Of a stretch of 64,000 nt of DNA, positions 41,491 to 53,430 are shown in pieces; within the stretch, counting starts at the first letter, position 1; each line of letters opens with the position of its first letter. Below the pieces are notes generated by a model. The model saw only the letters and a list, made by a program, of their open reading frames with translations. It had not been told where the DNA came from and ran no database searches. The stretch is from Sipunculus nudus (Eukaryota; Annelida; Sipuncula; Golfingiida; Sipunculidae), in contig CM049319.1 in NCBI GenBank assembly GCA_026874595.1, positions 56,056,917-56,120,916 on the forward strand. The letters run 5' to 3'. A program made the translations under genes and the position numbers.

Positions 41491-42798
41491 TAGACCCAGT
41501 TGTGGCTCTGTTGTAAACACAGAGCCACAGGTCCCTGCCTTCATTTATCTAGCGGACAGGAGCGCATGCAGGTGACTACGATGTACCCATTTTAAGAACA
41601 TTCAGCCTGTGGTTAAGCCCCGGGTGATTGGCTGGTGATTGTTTCAGGCTAGCCCTGCCCCTGTGCACTGCACGTTACATCATCACTGCAAACTTACTGG
41701 CACACCAAGCTGAAATGTGATACATGCACCTGGCCAGCTGAAACAATCATGTTCCTTGGTAACAACGCTGCCTATGGCCAATGGTCCCTGTGTATGGAGT
41801 GGTCCAGTTACAGGACACTAACACCATGACAGCAACTACCAAGACGACTACCCAGACCTACACCGGGACAGCTCCAGACAGACCAGACAAGACCCCCCAA
41901 CAGTCCTTTTTAGGACTACCCCCCAACAGTCCTATTTAGGACTAATCAATCACAAACAGACCTGGCAGCGGACAGACAGACAACTTTAGGTCCGCTGCCT
42001 GCCTCAAGACCAAGACTTCAAGACCCAAGACCCAGCCTCAAGACCAAGACCAAGCCAAGATTGGTAGCCCTGGGACAAGCCAAGAGAAGACAAGACCACC
42101 CGACAGCCAGAACCCAAGTCAAGACAGCAAGACAAGGCACAGCACAAGTCAAGAATCCCTGACAGTGGGCAGACAGACAACTTTAGGCCCACCGCTCAGG
42201 GACCAGCTGAAGACCAAGCCAAGACAGCCTGCATGATACAAGTCACAGGAAGTATGGCTCTTCTCGATAGGAGTTGTTCTGTCGGCGACCTGGGTTTCCC
42301 TGCTTGTGTTCGGGCCTCTCTGTTGTGGTGCGCATTCTGCTCAGGGATGTCGCTCGCGACCGGGTTCTTGGGGGCAGCGGCTTTGCTGCTGATGTCCGTG
42401 CGGTGAGTGGCCCGCTCGGGGCTTTGTGGGTGTGGATGAAGTAGCTTTCCCAGTCACCGATGCGGGTGAACGCTGGTGGCTCTTCGCGGCTCCTTGGCTT
42501 GGCTTGAGTGGCAACTTTCTGTATCAAAATTATAGTCTAAAGAGGCAGGCCGGGGCGGTGGTCCCAGACCACCTCAACCGTGTCTGTCTAGTGACTCAAA
42601 ATACTAGATCTGATCTGACACTAACGCCATGCACCAGTGATGATGTAACACATGCATGTACACTGCCTCTTGAAACAATCAGCACACAGGGCACTGGGAT
42701 AGGCACCCAACATCAGGTGTAGCCTACTCCCATCCACTAGATAAATGAAGGCTGGGACCTGTGGCTCTGTGTTTACAACAGAGCCACAACTGGGTCTA
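41491..42798. mobile_element. Mutator-like element with captured-sequence features
   Basis: Inverted repeats beginning TAGACCCAGTTG (over 60 bp closely matched, then diverged to about 200 bp) are flanked by a perfect 10-bp duplication CTTTGCAATT (41481-41490, 42799-42808). Long inverted repeats with 9-11-bp duplications point to Mutator-like elements. Each end holds a subterminal palindrome with 11-bp arms. The interior has CAAGAC-rich repeats and an exon-like open frame, with no recognisable transposase. Confidence 0.83.
42243..42518 (-). CDS. Exon-like open frame inside the Mutator-like element
   Basis: An acceptor-like TTTTGATACAG precedes 42518. The frame runs KVATQAKPRSREEPPAFTRI and on to QNNSYREEPYFL, then stop. 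It is GC-richer than its surroundings, as host coding sequence would be. I do not recognise the protein. It could be a captured exon fragment, a non-autonomous element's own product, or chance. Confidence 0.35.
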   Translation of the reverse strand, partial: KVATQAKPRSREEPPAFTRIGDWESYFIHTHKAPSGPLTARTSAAKPLPPRTRSRATSLSRMRTTTERPEHKQGNPGRRQNNSYREEPYFL

Positions 42799-43620
42799 CT
42801 TTGCAATTCTAAGATGACATCTGTATGGGGTCTGATCCTACATCTGGCTTAATTTTACTTCTGGTAACAAAATATTGCAAACCGTTATCTGCTGGCCTAA
42901 GGGTTTATACTTGTATTATAGCGAGCCAGAATAAGTTGATTTATTATTTTGATCAATATGTAACTGAATATTATACGGGTTCTCACTGCCGACCACCAAG
43001 TTTCTACACTCGAGCAGAGTCCAATATTTTCGTTTGCACAACTTTCTGTGTGCACCAAACATTTCGGACGGAAAGCCAATGTCTTTTTCAATAAGACATA
43101 CTTAGTATCGATGACCAAATTAAAGCATCACTAGACCGTCCATATATCAGTAAACAGGGTAATCAGGTAATTTATCACTACCTCACTCGGTTACAAGAAG
43201 GATACACCCTTTTTGAAATGACCGCCTGCTGCTCCAGAGTGACCTTGACCTTGCGCAAAATATAGGGCCTGTTGTTAATAATAAATTTGCTGCAGTCTTG
43301 CAGCGCTGATATATATAGTAAACAATACAAGCGTATCACAGATAAATGGAGTCCGTACGTGGCGGACTAATAATAAATCAAGTATGATATGCATGCCTTG
43401 AATAATTCACGTATTATATTATATTGTTAACGGGTATATTATTACGTTTCTAAATTTCAATTTGCGGTCGATTATCAATCATAAAAAGAAACTAAAAAAA
43501 ATGTATTTAAAATCTTCTCCCATTAATTAGACTGGTACCCCCGCTCTATTATGGCACCGCTGCTCTAGGCCAATCATAGAGACGGGCGTACAACGCCATC
43601 TTCAGGACTCCCGGCAGACT

Positions 43621-44150
43621 GGTTCCATCTCAGGTATGATTTACATATGATAAAAATTAGCATTTCGTTTGCTCAGAGAAGTTGTCCAAAGTTGGCTGTA
43701 CATTTCGTGTGACATTTATGATTAGATTAATAGATATTGATTATAAACCAATGCCATGTACAGTGGAATATCAGATATTCAGTATATCGTTCATCTATAC
43801 ATCCGTCAGTCAATTTTTGTGCAACAACTAATTCTTCAATATTTGGAAACTTTAAATAAATAAAGAAAGTAATTTTATAAGAAATCTTCACGGATAACCA
43901 GCAAGGATCGCGGAGGTATGTTGGGAGCTCATTTTCGGGTTTCTGGCCGACGCGTGCAGCCGACTATTTTTAGATCATACCTCGCCACGAGCCATTTCGG
44001 CACCGCGATCCGTACCCGCTGTGGTCGTACCACGGAATAACCACGTTATTTCGTACCCATAATTGTCCTGTTTTTTTTACCTCGAGTTCATTATGTGATA
44101 TGATCGCGTGAACGTCCATGACAATCGGTATGAGCGTGTAGGCTGGAGTT
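43621..44150. other. Sequence present in only one arm of the Mutator-like element
   Basis: The right arm joins its outer and inner parts directly, while the left arm has about 530 bp between them. Either the left arm gained an insertion or the right lost it. A donor-like CAG-GTATGA stands at its outer edge. Confidence 0.6.
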
Positions 44151-44382
44151 GGAACCAGTCTACAGGGGTATAGGGACATATCGGCCGCCGTCGACATCGG
44201 CCGCCGGCCTCAAATGAACCATATCGGCCACCAGCGCCCAGCGGGACGCAATATCGGCCGCCAGCTGCAATTGCCAACACGCCTGTATTAACTCTGTCAA
44301 GTCAACCATAACGGCCGCGAAAAGAACTAGGCTACCATATCGGCCGCCGCTTCCTCATTATACGTTTCATTGGATAATCTAT

Positions 44383-44383
<1 letters not shown>

Positions 44384-44428
<45 letters not shown>
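44384..44428. repeat. (TC)n microsatellite
   Basis: A long CT run at the inner end of the left arm. Its inverted counterpart is (GA)n at about 46119-46146. Confidence 0.95.
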
Positions 44429-44431
<3 letters not shown>

Positions 44432-44827
44432 ATATGTACATTTCAATTTTCATTCAATATTTTATATGAAACTTTTTTATTCAGTGTGACCACGAGCATT
44501 TTGCAAACGTTTTCAACTCCACCTCAAACACGCACAAACTCCCGATTGGAAAAACGACAAATTACAGTAAATACACATTTTTTAACAGAAATGACAATAA
44601 CCATTACAAACACTGACCAAAATTACTGCATGATAAAAGCATCACAGCAACATCTCAATAAACTATATATATAGATCATAATACTTCTACGCTAAAATCC
44701 AACCCAATAAAATCTTACTAAAACGTGTGAACAAAAGAAAATCTTGGTACTAATATTTACAAAGAATATTTACAAATATTATGTAACAATATACATGGAA
44801 AACATTAATCTCATTTAAATCCAAGAA

Positions 44828-44828
44828 A

Positions 44829-44877
<49 letters not shown>
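44828..44877. repeat. (AT)n microsatellite
   Basis: A pure AT dinucleotide run of roughly 48 bases. Confidence 0.95.
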
Positions 44878-44878
<1 letters not shown>

Positions 44879-45149
44879 CTAACTAAAACCAACTTACTAA
44901 TACGCATCATCAACACCTCTACATAAAACTAATATAAAAGCACATAAGAAAAAAAAGAAATCACAGCGAATATTTATACATGTATCTCACAAGATTAAAA
45001 AAAATAAGAAAAAACAATAGCTCAGGCGATCACTTGCTGGTCCTCTTGCTACTGCGGCTCGTCCGCGGGTTGCAGACTTGGTTTTGGGCAAACCAATCTG
45101 CTACCAGCCGCCAAGAGAGAGGTTGCGCTCCGCTCCCCATCCCCATACT

Positions 45150-45726
45150 CTCTACATCAAGCAAAGAGTCGAGTGTTTACGTCACGGCTTCTGTGTGACA
45201 ATTTCCTGGAGACTTGCTCCCTTGACACTAGTTCGGCTGTCATATTTACAATCTGTGCCTCCTTGTGCAGCAACTTGAACAAACGGCCAAGTCCCTTTCT
45301 TCCAGTGCTGAGGGTTCGTGGAAGGAACCGAGGTCTTCCGCGTACAGACTGGCGTCCTGTGCCTGTGTTTCCTCTGGGGCTGCATTAAATGCTTCCTCCG
45401 GGGCTTCCTCCACAGGTTCGGGCTGATGCAGATCTATGAGGGCTGCTGTGGTTGTTTCCTCAAGGTTCTCGTCTACAGGTTCGGGCTGAAGCAGATCTAT
45501 GGGGGCAGCAGTAGCTGCTTCCTCGATCCGGGGTCTCGTCTACAGGTTCGGGCTGAAGCAGATTTATGGGGGCTGTAGTAGCTGCTTCCTCCGGGGCCTC
45601 GTCTACAGGTTCGGTCTGAAGCAGATCTAGGGGGGCTGCAGTAGTTGCTTCCTCTGGGGTCTCGTCTACAGGTTCAGGTTGTTGTTCTTCACCTTAGGCG
45701 GAAATCTCGGCTGGCGATGTCGCCAT
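45150..45726 (-). pseudogene. Decayed gene with 21-residue PEPVDE repeats inside the Mutator-like element
   Basis: From an ATG at 45726 (MATSPAEISA, then TAA) the frame continues with GEEQQ and about 4.5 repeats of the type PEPVDEAPEEAATTAPINLLQ without its first residue, a 63-bp period. A 4-bp insertion in the third repeat shifts the frame, and a further shift precedes a basic helical end reading FKLLHKEAQIVNMTAELVSR. The periodic, codon-length repeat argues for former coding function. Not a recognised transposase; it could be a captured host gene or the element's own lost protein. Confidence 0.6.
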
Positions 45727-45856
45727 CTGTCGGCAAGGCTGGCACATCCGTTCAAGCCACCCTTCTCTGGTCGCCTCTTTATATTTCACAACTGACACTG
45801 GAGGGCGTTTTATTCAATATTATCTATCTGGAAGATAACCTGATGTATACTTGCAT

Positions 45857-45865
45857 AATTAGTAT

Positions 45866-45915
<50 letters not shown>
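45857..45915. repeat. (AT)n microsatellite
   Basis: A pure TA dinucleotide run of nearly 60 bases. Confidence 0.95.
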
Positions 45916-45922
<7 letters not shown>

Positions 45923-46114
45923 ATAATCAATATCAAAATACATTAATTTTTATATAAAATATATTCATGTTAAGCCTTGATTTATTATATTCGCTTTATT
46001 TGGAAGATAAGTCGGTGATTTGGTTTATTAATTTATTTACATTTTTATTATAATGCTTTAGTATTTATGTAGGTATGTGTATATGTATATATTTATACAT
46101 ACATTACATATACA

Positions 46115-46146
<32 letters not shown>

Positions 46147-46829
46147 CTATAGATTATCCAATGAAACGTATAATGAGGAGGCGGCGGCCGATATGGTAGC
46201 CTAGTTCTTTCCGCGGCCGATATGGTTGACTTGACAGAGTTAATACAGGCCTGTGGGCAATTACAGCTGGCGGCCGATATTGCGTCCCGCTGGGCGCCGG
46301 CGGCCGATATGGTCCATTTGAGGTCGGCGGCCGATATCGACGGCGGCCGATATGTCCCTAAACCTCTACAGGTAGGTCAGGAGTTGCAACTGGGAGTACT
46401 TAAGATGGCGTTGTACGCCTGTCTCTATGCTTGGCTTGAGGGCCTTTATAGAGCAGGGTACCAGTCTACCCATTAATATGTTCATGTATCAATGATTACA
46501 ATTGGTCTAAAGAAAGACCGTGCGATGTATGAGCTCTTCTCTCATTGGTCAAACCATGGTCATGTAAACGTCATTCGAGGTTATCAACCAATCAGGTGTT
46601 ACAATCTTCCCATGCATGTGTCCTTCCGTCCGTCTCTCCGTGACCGGTTGACAGGAGTAAGTAGAACACTCGGAAATTTTGTGAAATTGACTGTTAAATA
46701 GTGGCTTATGAACACCATTGTTTGAAAATTTTATAACGTGTGGAATCATATGATTAGATCGTTAGTGTTCTTTAATTACATGCATCGGCAGAGTTTAAAT
46801 TATTAGAGTCAAGCCATTCAATTGATATT

Positions 46830-48160
46830 GACACCCCCCCCCCCCCCCCAAGCCCGATTTAATTGGACTCAATATTATAAGGCCCTGCCATATATTGATT
46901 CAGATAGCTATACAGTGAGAGTTCTACAATATACACACCACCTACACCACCTCAGACTACACACCACCCAAATCCCTTGCAACCAGTGGCAACAGGTGTT
47001 CATTACCCCATGCCAGCGCGTCACTCTTAATTCAGTGCTGGGCCCATTGAAACAAAATGTTTCAAAATTTTAGCTGTCAGTCACTCGAGTCAGCGAGACT
47101 ATCAATGAGGTCATCAAGTGGCCCTATTCGACTGTTCTTCTCTGTCCCTACTAAACTCGCTGACATGCCTCCGGTAAAAAGGTCAGTAAATGTTAAAAAA
47201 TGATGATCCAAGTTTAATTTTAGTTGCTATCGGACCATGAAACACATACTTATTGGTGTTAATATGGTTTAATCCTGTGTCTTGTTGTTAGGGAATAAAC
47301 AGGCAGTCAAAGAAGATGCAACGGATCTGTTGCATTTTCAGGGGCTTGTATTGCTACAGTCAAGCAGTGCTGACATATAGTAAACACTGATCAAGCGCTG
47401 CAGCCTCTGGCGGGGAGAGTCTATACTATCCAAGGTTGTACGGATCCGTACAAACCCTAAGTTATAAATATGCATTTTGTATTGAGTAGACACCAATTAA
47501 ACCCCACATATTATTATTGTTACAGACGCTTGGACTCCGTTGGGACCAAAACTTTTGCTGAATGATCAGTATATAATAAAGTATGAGTACTTACTGTGAA
47601 TGAAGTCAGATATTACCTCATCTGCGTCGGGCTGCTGGCACTTTTAAGTTGGAACAGCCAATAGGAAATTAGCATCATTGACAACACGCGATGTATGATA
47701 GTGCACGGCACTTGCGTTCCTGGGAAAAGCCCCCCTGAATTCCTCTTTTGCATAGATTGCCCACCTAATTTGCATGTAATTCCTTTTCCGGCGGTGTCCT
47801 GATACGCATGCAACAACTGAACCCTGGCAGTTCAAAGGATAAAAACATTTACAGGCGCACATTAAGGTGATATATCGATTTAATTTGATACATAACAAGT
47901 TTATTACTATATATAAATACAAGATTGCTTCTCTATCGCACAACAAGCAGTGGTATTTCATGTTACAGGTCCCTCCATGTACCGCAGGGTGAACTCTCAC
48001 CGCCAGACGGTCGGACTCCATATCACATAAATGGAGTCTGTACGTGGCGGACTAGGGCTTGTATTGTAGAAACTCACTGTATGGCTATCAGGCTCAATAT
48101 ATTGGCAGGGCCTTATAATATTGAGTCTGGTTAAGTCAGGCTACCCCTCCCCCCATAGGC
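46830..48160. repeat. Inverted-repeat segment, possibly another TIR element
   Basis: ACTCAATATTATAAGGCCCT and the following roughly 60 bases at 46868-46935 recur in reverse at 48052-48125. A C-run lies outside each arm. Target duplications could not be read because of the homopolymers. No domain-bearing frame inside. Confidence 0.6.
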
Positions 48161-48164
48161 CCCA

Positions 48165-49580
48165 CTCTTATTAAATAGTAGGTCATATTAGTTTATTACA
48201 CTTCCACTTTGATCCCCATTTCATCGACCTATTATAACATTTAGGCTATTTTAGGTACTACATTAGAATGCGGGCTTCTGCCCAACAACCATAGGAAACT
48301 GCTGCTTGCATATTAATTTTGCTACTTATTTTTATCTGCCACTTACATGCTCCTCTATTACATAAATCCTAAACATCATAACGTCCATCCATATAGACTC
48401 ATAACCTCATCTAGACAGTGTGTGAGTGATCCTACATTCGCTCTGAAGCCCCCGTTCTGTAGTGGCTCTCTATTTTATCAAAGCCCTGACTCCAATAGCA
48501 CCTGAAGTGCTACCATGGCATGGTTTGCACCCTTGGCATGGTTTGCTCCCTAGGGCAGGATCTAAATCATGCCACAGACCATTAATTATACTAGAGGACA
48601 GGGTATATATAGGCAAGTTGGATTCCCTGTACTGTTTGCATAGCAATTTAGGCAAAAGAGCAATCTTGAACTGTGAATCATCCCCCCCCCCCCAAAAAAA
48701 AGATTTTTAAATCTTTTTAATTAAATTCAAAGGCCTACTTGAAAATTAAAAACTGCTTTTGGTTGGGAACACTGATCCCTTTTTAATAGTGGCACCAAAA
48801 CTGGATTTGCAAACCTCAGTTGAAATTATTCATTAGGTAATAATTTTAAATCCCTTTATTAGGATCATATAAACTTGATCATTAAACTGAAATACAGAAT
48901 ATGAAATATAACAAATTTATCTTTTAATTTTTTTTTTCTTTTGATCAAAATAACATTTCAGAAGTATATTTCAGATATAATCTGCCCTGTGGAGACCACA
49001 TATTTCACTAAAAAAAACATTTAAAATCACCTTCCAATAGCAAGTTAAATGATTATATTTTTTTACAACTGGTTTCTTGTGTAATTTAGAAGTATTGCAC
49101 TATTTAATATAAGATAAAAATAATTGTTAATTTGAAATATAAAAAAAAATTTTAAATGAATTTGTTTCTCAAGTCATATTACATATGATCATTTCACTCC
49201 CATGCACATATAACAGACAATCTCCATATAACCTGTTGATCACATGATATGCCTATCAACCAGGTATTGTCCACTTCATTGATTTGCTGGTGGTTTTGTG
49301 TTATGTCCTTTTATGACTGATGTTTATGTGATGTAATGGTATTGCCAATTATTTATACTTACTTAAATCTGTTGATTAAGGAAAGCATGTGTCTGAGGGA
49401 TTATTTTATCATTACAGACTTAAAATATTTTATATTCCCTTCTGTATCAACTACATTATTAAATTTTGTATACACTTTATCATCAGCCCCCTGAATGATA
49501 TAATATTATATATTCCTATATATTTTATTAAAATTAAATATTATATATGCTAAATAATTATCCATTATTATTTACATAAT
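48165..49580. other. Intergenic AT-rich sequence
   Basis: It holds CATGGCATGGTTTGCACC near 48513, repeated in inverse near 51905-51985, but no gene. Confidence 0.5.
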
Positions 49581-51603
49581 TGTATCCGCCAAAACAGAGT
49601 TTTGCAGATACTATGTTTTCAGCTGCACGCCGCTGCTGCCGCCGCGTAGGTGTCCAGAGAACTCCTCCGTAACCGCTGGGCGGAATTTTACGAAACCCGG
49701 GATTATGTTTGGGTCAAATGTGAACTGCTGCACCCCGATTTTGTTTTGACCTCTGACCTTTCCTCTGCGCTCTGCGTCCGTTTGTGCGTCTGTTTCCACA
49801 CATAAACCCACATATCTCGGGAACCGTTTGACATACAGGAAATTTTTTTTACACAAATGTAGCCCTTGGAGAGCTTTATAACATACACAAAAAATGGTGG
49901 GGCCACCTGCAACCATGTTTGCACAGTGACCATCTGTTCATCTGCCTTGGGTTAAAATCACTCATATCTCTGCAGTGACTAGACTAATTCACCTGAAATT
50001 CGGCATGTGTAAACATCCTGGATAGCTTTTCTGATTTTATGACAGGTGGCGCCACCTACATTCATGTTTACGCTGCAGACATCCAAGCTCATATCTCGGG
50101 AACCGTTTGACCGATCAGGAAAATTTTTTTGCCCAAATCTAGCCCTTGGAGAGCTTTATAACATACACAAAAAATGGTGGCGCCACCTGCAACCATGTTT
50201 GCACAGTGTCCATCTGTTCGTCTGCCTTGGGTTAAAATCACTCATATCTCTGCAGTGATTTGACTAATTCACCTGAAATTATGCATGCATACACATCCTG
50301 GATAGCTTTTCTGATTTTATGACAGGTGGCGCCACCTACATTCACGTTTACGCTGCAGACATCCAAGCTCATATCTCGGGAACCGTTTGACCGATCAGGA
50401 AAATTTTTTTGCACAAATGTAGCACTTGGAGATCTTTATTAACATACACAAAAAATGGTGGCACCACCTGCAACCATGTTTGCACAGTGTCCATCTGTTC
50501 TTCTGCCTTGGGTTAAAATCACTCATATCTCTGCAGTGACTTGACTAATTCACCTGAAATTCGGCATGCGTACACATCCTGGATAGCTTTTCTGATTTCA
50601 TGACAGGTGGCGCCACCTACATTCACTTTTACGCTGCAGACATCCAAGCTCATATCTCGGGAACCGTTTGACCGATCAGGAAAATTTTTTTGCACAAATG
50701 TAGCCCTTGGAGAGCTTTATAACATACACAAAAAATGGTGGCGCCACCTGCAACCATGTTTGCACAGTGTCCATCTGTTTGTCTGCCTTGGGTTAAAATC
50801 ACTCATATCTCTGCAGTGACTAAACTAATTCACCTGAAATTCGGCATGCCTAAACATCCTGGATAGCTTGTCTGATTTTATGACAGGAGGGGCCACCTAC
50901 ATTCACGTTTACACTGCAGACATCCAAGCTCATATCTTGGGAACCGTTTGACCGATTGGGCCAAAATTTTGCCTGTGTATAGATCTCACATAGCTCTTCA
51001 TCATACGCAAAACTGGTGGCGCCACCTGCAGCCATTTTTGCACAGCTCCTGTCTGTTTGTCTGCCATTGGATAAAATCACTCATATCTCGGCAGTGGTTT
51101 GACATATCTGCCTAAAATTTTGCAGGTTTATACATCCCCGACAGCTCTCTTGATTTTATGACAGGTGGCGCCACCTGCATTCTAGTTTATGCAGTAGACA
51201 TCCAAGCTCATATCTTGGGAACCGTTTGACCGATTGGGCCAAAGTTTTGCATGTGTATAGTTCTCACATAGCTCTTTATCATACGCAAAACTGGTGGCGT
51301 CACCTGCAACCATTTTTGCTCAGCGTCCATCTGTTTGTCTTCCACGGGCTAAAATCACTCATACATGTAGTGGTTTAACTTATCTGCCTTAAATTTTTCA
51401 TATGTATACAACTTGGACGGCTTTCTGGATTTTGTGGTATGGGGGGGGGGGGGGGCAACCTACATACACAATTTGGCTGCAGACATCCATGCTAATATGC
51501 AACACTCAATTTTCCCTTGCCACTCAATCCATGCCTCACTTCACCCGTTCCACTCTGATTTAGGCGGATACACCTAGTCGCTTGTCGACTACCCGTATTC
51601 TAG
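49581..51603 (+). mobile_element. HINE, TGTATCCGCC family, copy 2
   Basis: Same architecture as 17867-19693: TGTATCCGCC start, fold-back GCAGATA, GCC-rich run, dimeric 280-bp array, subterminal GGCGGATACA, hairpin TAGTCG-CTTGT-CGACTA and CTAG followed by TT. A poly(G) run disrupts the array near 51440. High similarity to copy 1 suggests recent activity of the family. Confidence 0.87.
49800..51400 (+). repeat. 280-bp dimeric tandem repeat
   Basis: Landmarks GACAGGTGGCGCCACCT recur at about 50041, 50321, 50602 and 51160, with intermediate monomers carrying TGGTGGCGCCACCTGC. Monomer types alternate as in the copy at 18085-19600. Confidence 0.93.
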
Positions 51604-53100
51604 TTAATCTTTCCAAAGGCTTTATACAGTTATTCTTATTTATGCAAATGTAATTATGCATTTGATTTTCCATCAACTGATCAGGGACACTGACTATATA
51701 GCAGTTATTAAAATCACCTATTAGATTGATAGAATGCCACAGATTTACTTAACTGCATATAATAAGTCATGAAGTACCCTGTAATAACTACTATCATAAT
51801 GTACAATTATCCCAGTACTGCCCCAGCATGTCAATCAATGAATAGTCAATCAGTCAGCTACAGACTGGGATACACACCATCTGCCCTAGCTAATTAACTA
51901 GCCTATGGCATGGTTTGCACCCTGCCTTAATTAGGGTGCAAACATACCAACGGTGCAAACCATGCCATGGTAGCACTTTAGCCCAGCAAAAGAGATACCA
52001 GCATAGCAAGAACAGCCTAAACTCTTAATCTTATTAAAAAATAGGTTGAATTTTGTTCCCTCTGTATTTCCTCTCCATTGACCTATTGTGACATTAAGAC
52101 TCTTATCATAGCCATGTATTGGTTGCCAGCGAAATGGTTTCCAGCCGAAGGAGGAGTGGTCAGAGCCAAGTTGTTTCATTTCATTTTGATTGACAGCTTG
52201 CCCGCCCTGTGCCGTGTTTTTAGTAATTTTTTTGTGGTTTCTAAATAGCATGGAGGTTACCATACACAGAAAACAGCTGAACTGCCTTCTTAAAAAAATC
52301 AAAATGTTTGCATCCCTGGCTATTCACAACACAAGATTAAGTTCAATTGTGTATATGATTAAACCCTGCTGTTAGTGATGGATTTAAGCATGTTTGACCT
52401 GACATTTGACCCAGTTACTGGCCAACTTGTATATGGTCAGTAAATGTGAGCAACAGGTGACTTGAGATCCCTTTGCACTTTCTTGTTATGTCAGCATGAA
52501 ATAATGGTTAATGATGGCCTCCAGTTCATCAAGGAAATCCTTTTGAGTGATGTTGAGTTGAAATGACTTCAACAAGTGTTGCTTCCCTATTACCTTGCAT
52601 TTCAACTTCAACAATTTATTAAACAGTTGTATCACGTAAAATGGCTGAGGAAGCACAGACATATACTTGTATTTATTCACTGATATTGAATGCAAAATAA
52701 TTCCACATATCAATATATAAATTATGTCTCAAGGTTAAATACCTTTTGTTGTTTATATTTGGAATGAATGTTGTTGATGCATACTCTTAATTTGCTCCGT
52801 TTAATTAATTTTTGTAATTGTCTGAACTCCTTAAAAAATGTTGTGATGGATGAAAAAAAAGCAGGGGGGGGGGGGGACTTTATCCCCCTTGGATCCACTT
52901 CTGCTACTAACGAGGAATGCATATTTCCATTTTTTTTTTAATTAGGAACAGCTTCTTTGCCTTAAAACATACATTCAAATCATCTAGCCTTTGTACGTCT
53001 AACAATAATAATATGTTTAACCAGTCAAAGACCTTAGAAAATCTGAATATCCCCATGTCCCTTTCCAGTTTGCAAATGTAAACATCATCACTAACCAGGT
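51604..53100. other. Intergenic sequence without a recognised gene
   Basis: It includes an imperfect inverted repeat at 51905-51985 (GCATGGTTTGCACC and GGTGCAAACCATGC). No conserved coding signal was seen. Confidence 0.5.
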
Positions 53101-53103
53101 CTT

Positions 53104-53430
53104 CAAGGTAACGGCCTTCTGTGGCTCAGGGGTAGAGCGCAGGACTCAAAGCCGGGAGATCGTGAGGCGGTGAGGTTTTTCACGGTCAGCCCCCACCTGG
53201 GTTGAGCGCTCTGCAGGCTAAATGGGAAGGCTGTGCCCCACAGCTGTGTATCACTCGCATATGAGTGCATCTTTGGGGGGTTCCTCCGTGCTATTACCTA
53301 GCAATTGGGATGATTACACACCCTGGACCCGCAGGTGCGGTAGACACCGGGTCTAGGTGACACCAGGATACAAAATAAAAATGATTGGAAGCGTGTGCTA
53401 CAGCCCTGTCAAGTAGTCCCAAACCAAAAT
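53104..53430 (+). repeat. tRNA-derived SINE, full-length-like copy
   Basis: It begins GGCCTTCTGTGGCTCAGGGG, where TGGCTCAGGGG fits the pol III A box of a tRNA, followed by GTAGAGCGCAGGACTCAAAG like a tRNA D arm and anticodon arm. The B box region is damaged. The body ends near ACCAAAATGGAAACTCTG. Three truncated relatives lie elsewhere in the window. Confidence 0.82.

Larger units (their letters stand above)
43528..46468. mobile_element. Mutator-like element with long GGCCGATAT-rich inverted repeats
   Basis: The ends TAGACTGGTACCC and GGGTACCAGTCTA are flanked by a perfect 9-bp duplication CCCATTAAT (43519-43527, 46469-46477). The right arm (about 46120-46468) pairs with the left arm in two pieces, 43528-43620 and about 44150-44400. 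Several CGGCCGATAT motifs, (TC)n/(GA)n runs and (AT)n runs occur symmetrically. A decayed coding region lies inside on the minus strand. No transposase was recognised. Confidence 0.87.

Noticed and set aside
45318-45917. Plus-strand frames rich in CFLRGFLHRFGL-type residues
   Set aside because: They are antisense to the 63-bp PEPVDE coding repeats, which read better on the minus strand.
47164-47185. A first coding exon MPPVKR with a donor-like GTCAGT, as possible start of FDPS
   Set aside because: Joining it to the FDPS exon at 53914 by either nearby acceptor gives a stop, so it cannot supply the N-terminus; a non-coding role cannot be excluded.
18339-50819. Repeated 70-residue open frames beginning MAPPTFTFTLQTSKL in both 280-bp arrays
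   Set aside because: They recur with the array period, have no domain, no splice context and drift like non-coding sequence; they are shadows of the tandem repeat.
53104-53180. A functional tRNA gene
   Set aside because: The A box is good but the B box and acceptor pairing are lost, and the sequence continues into a SINE body shared with three other copies.
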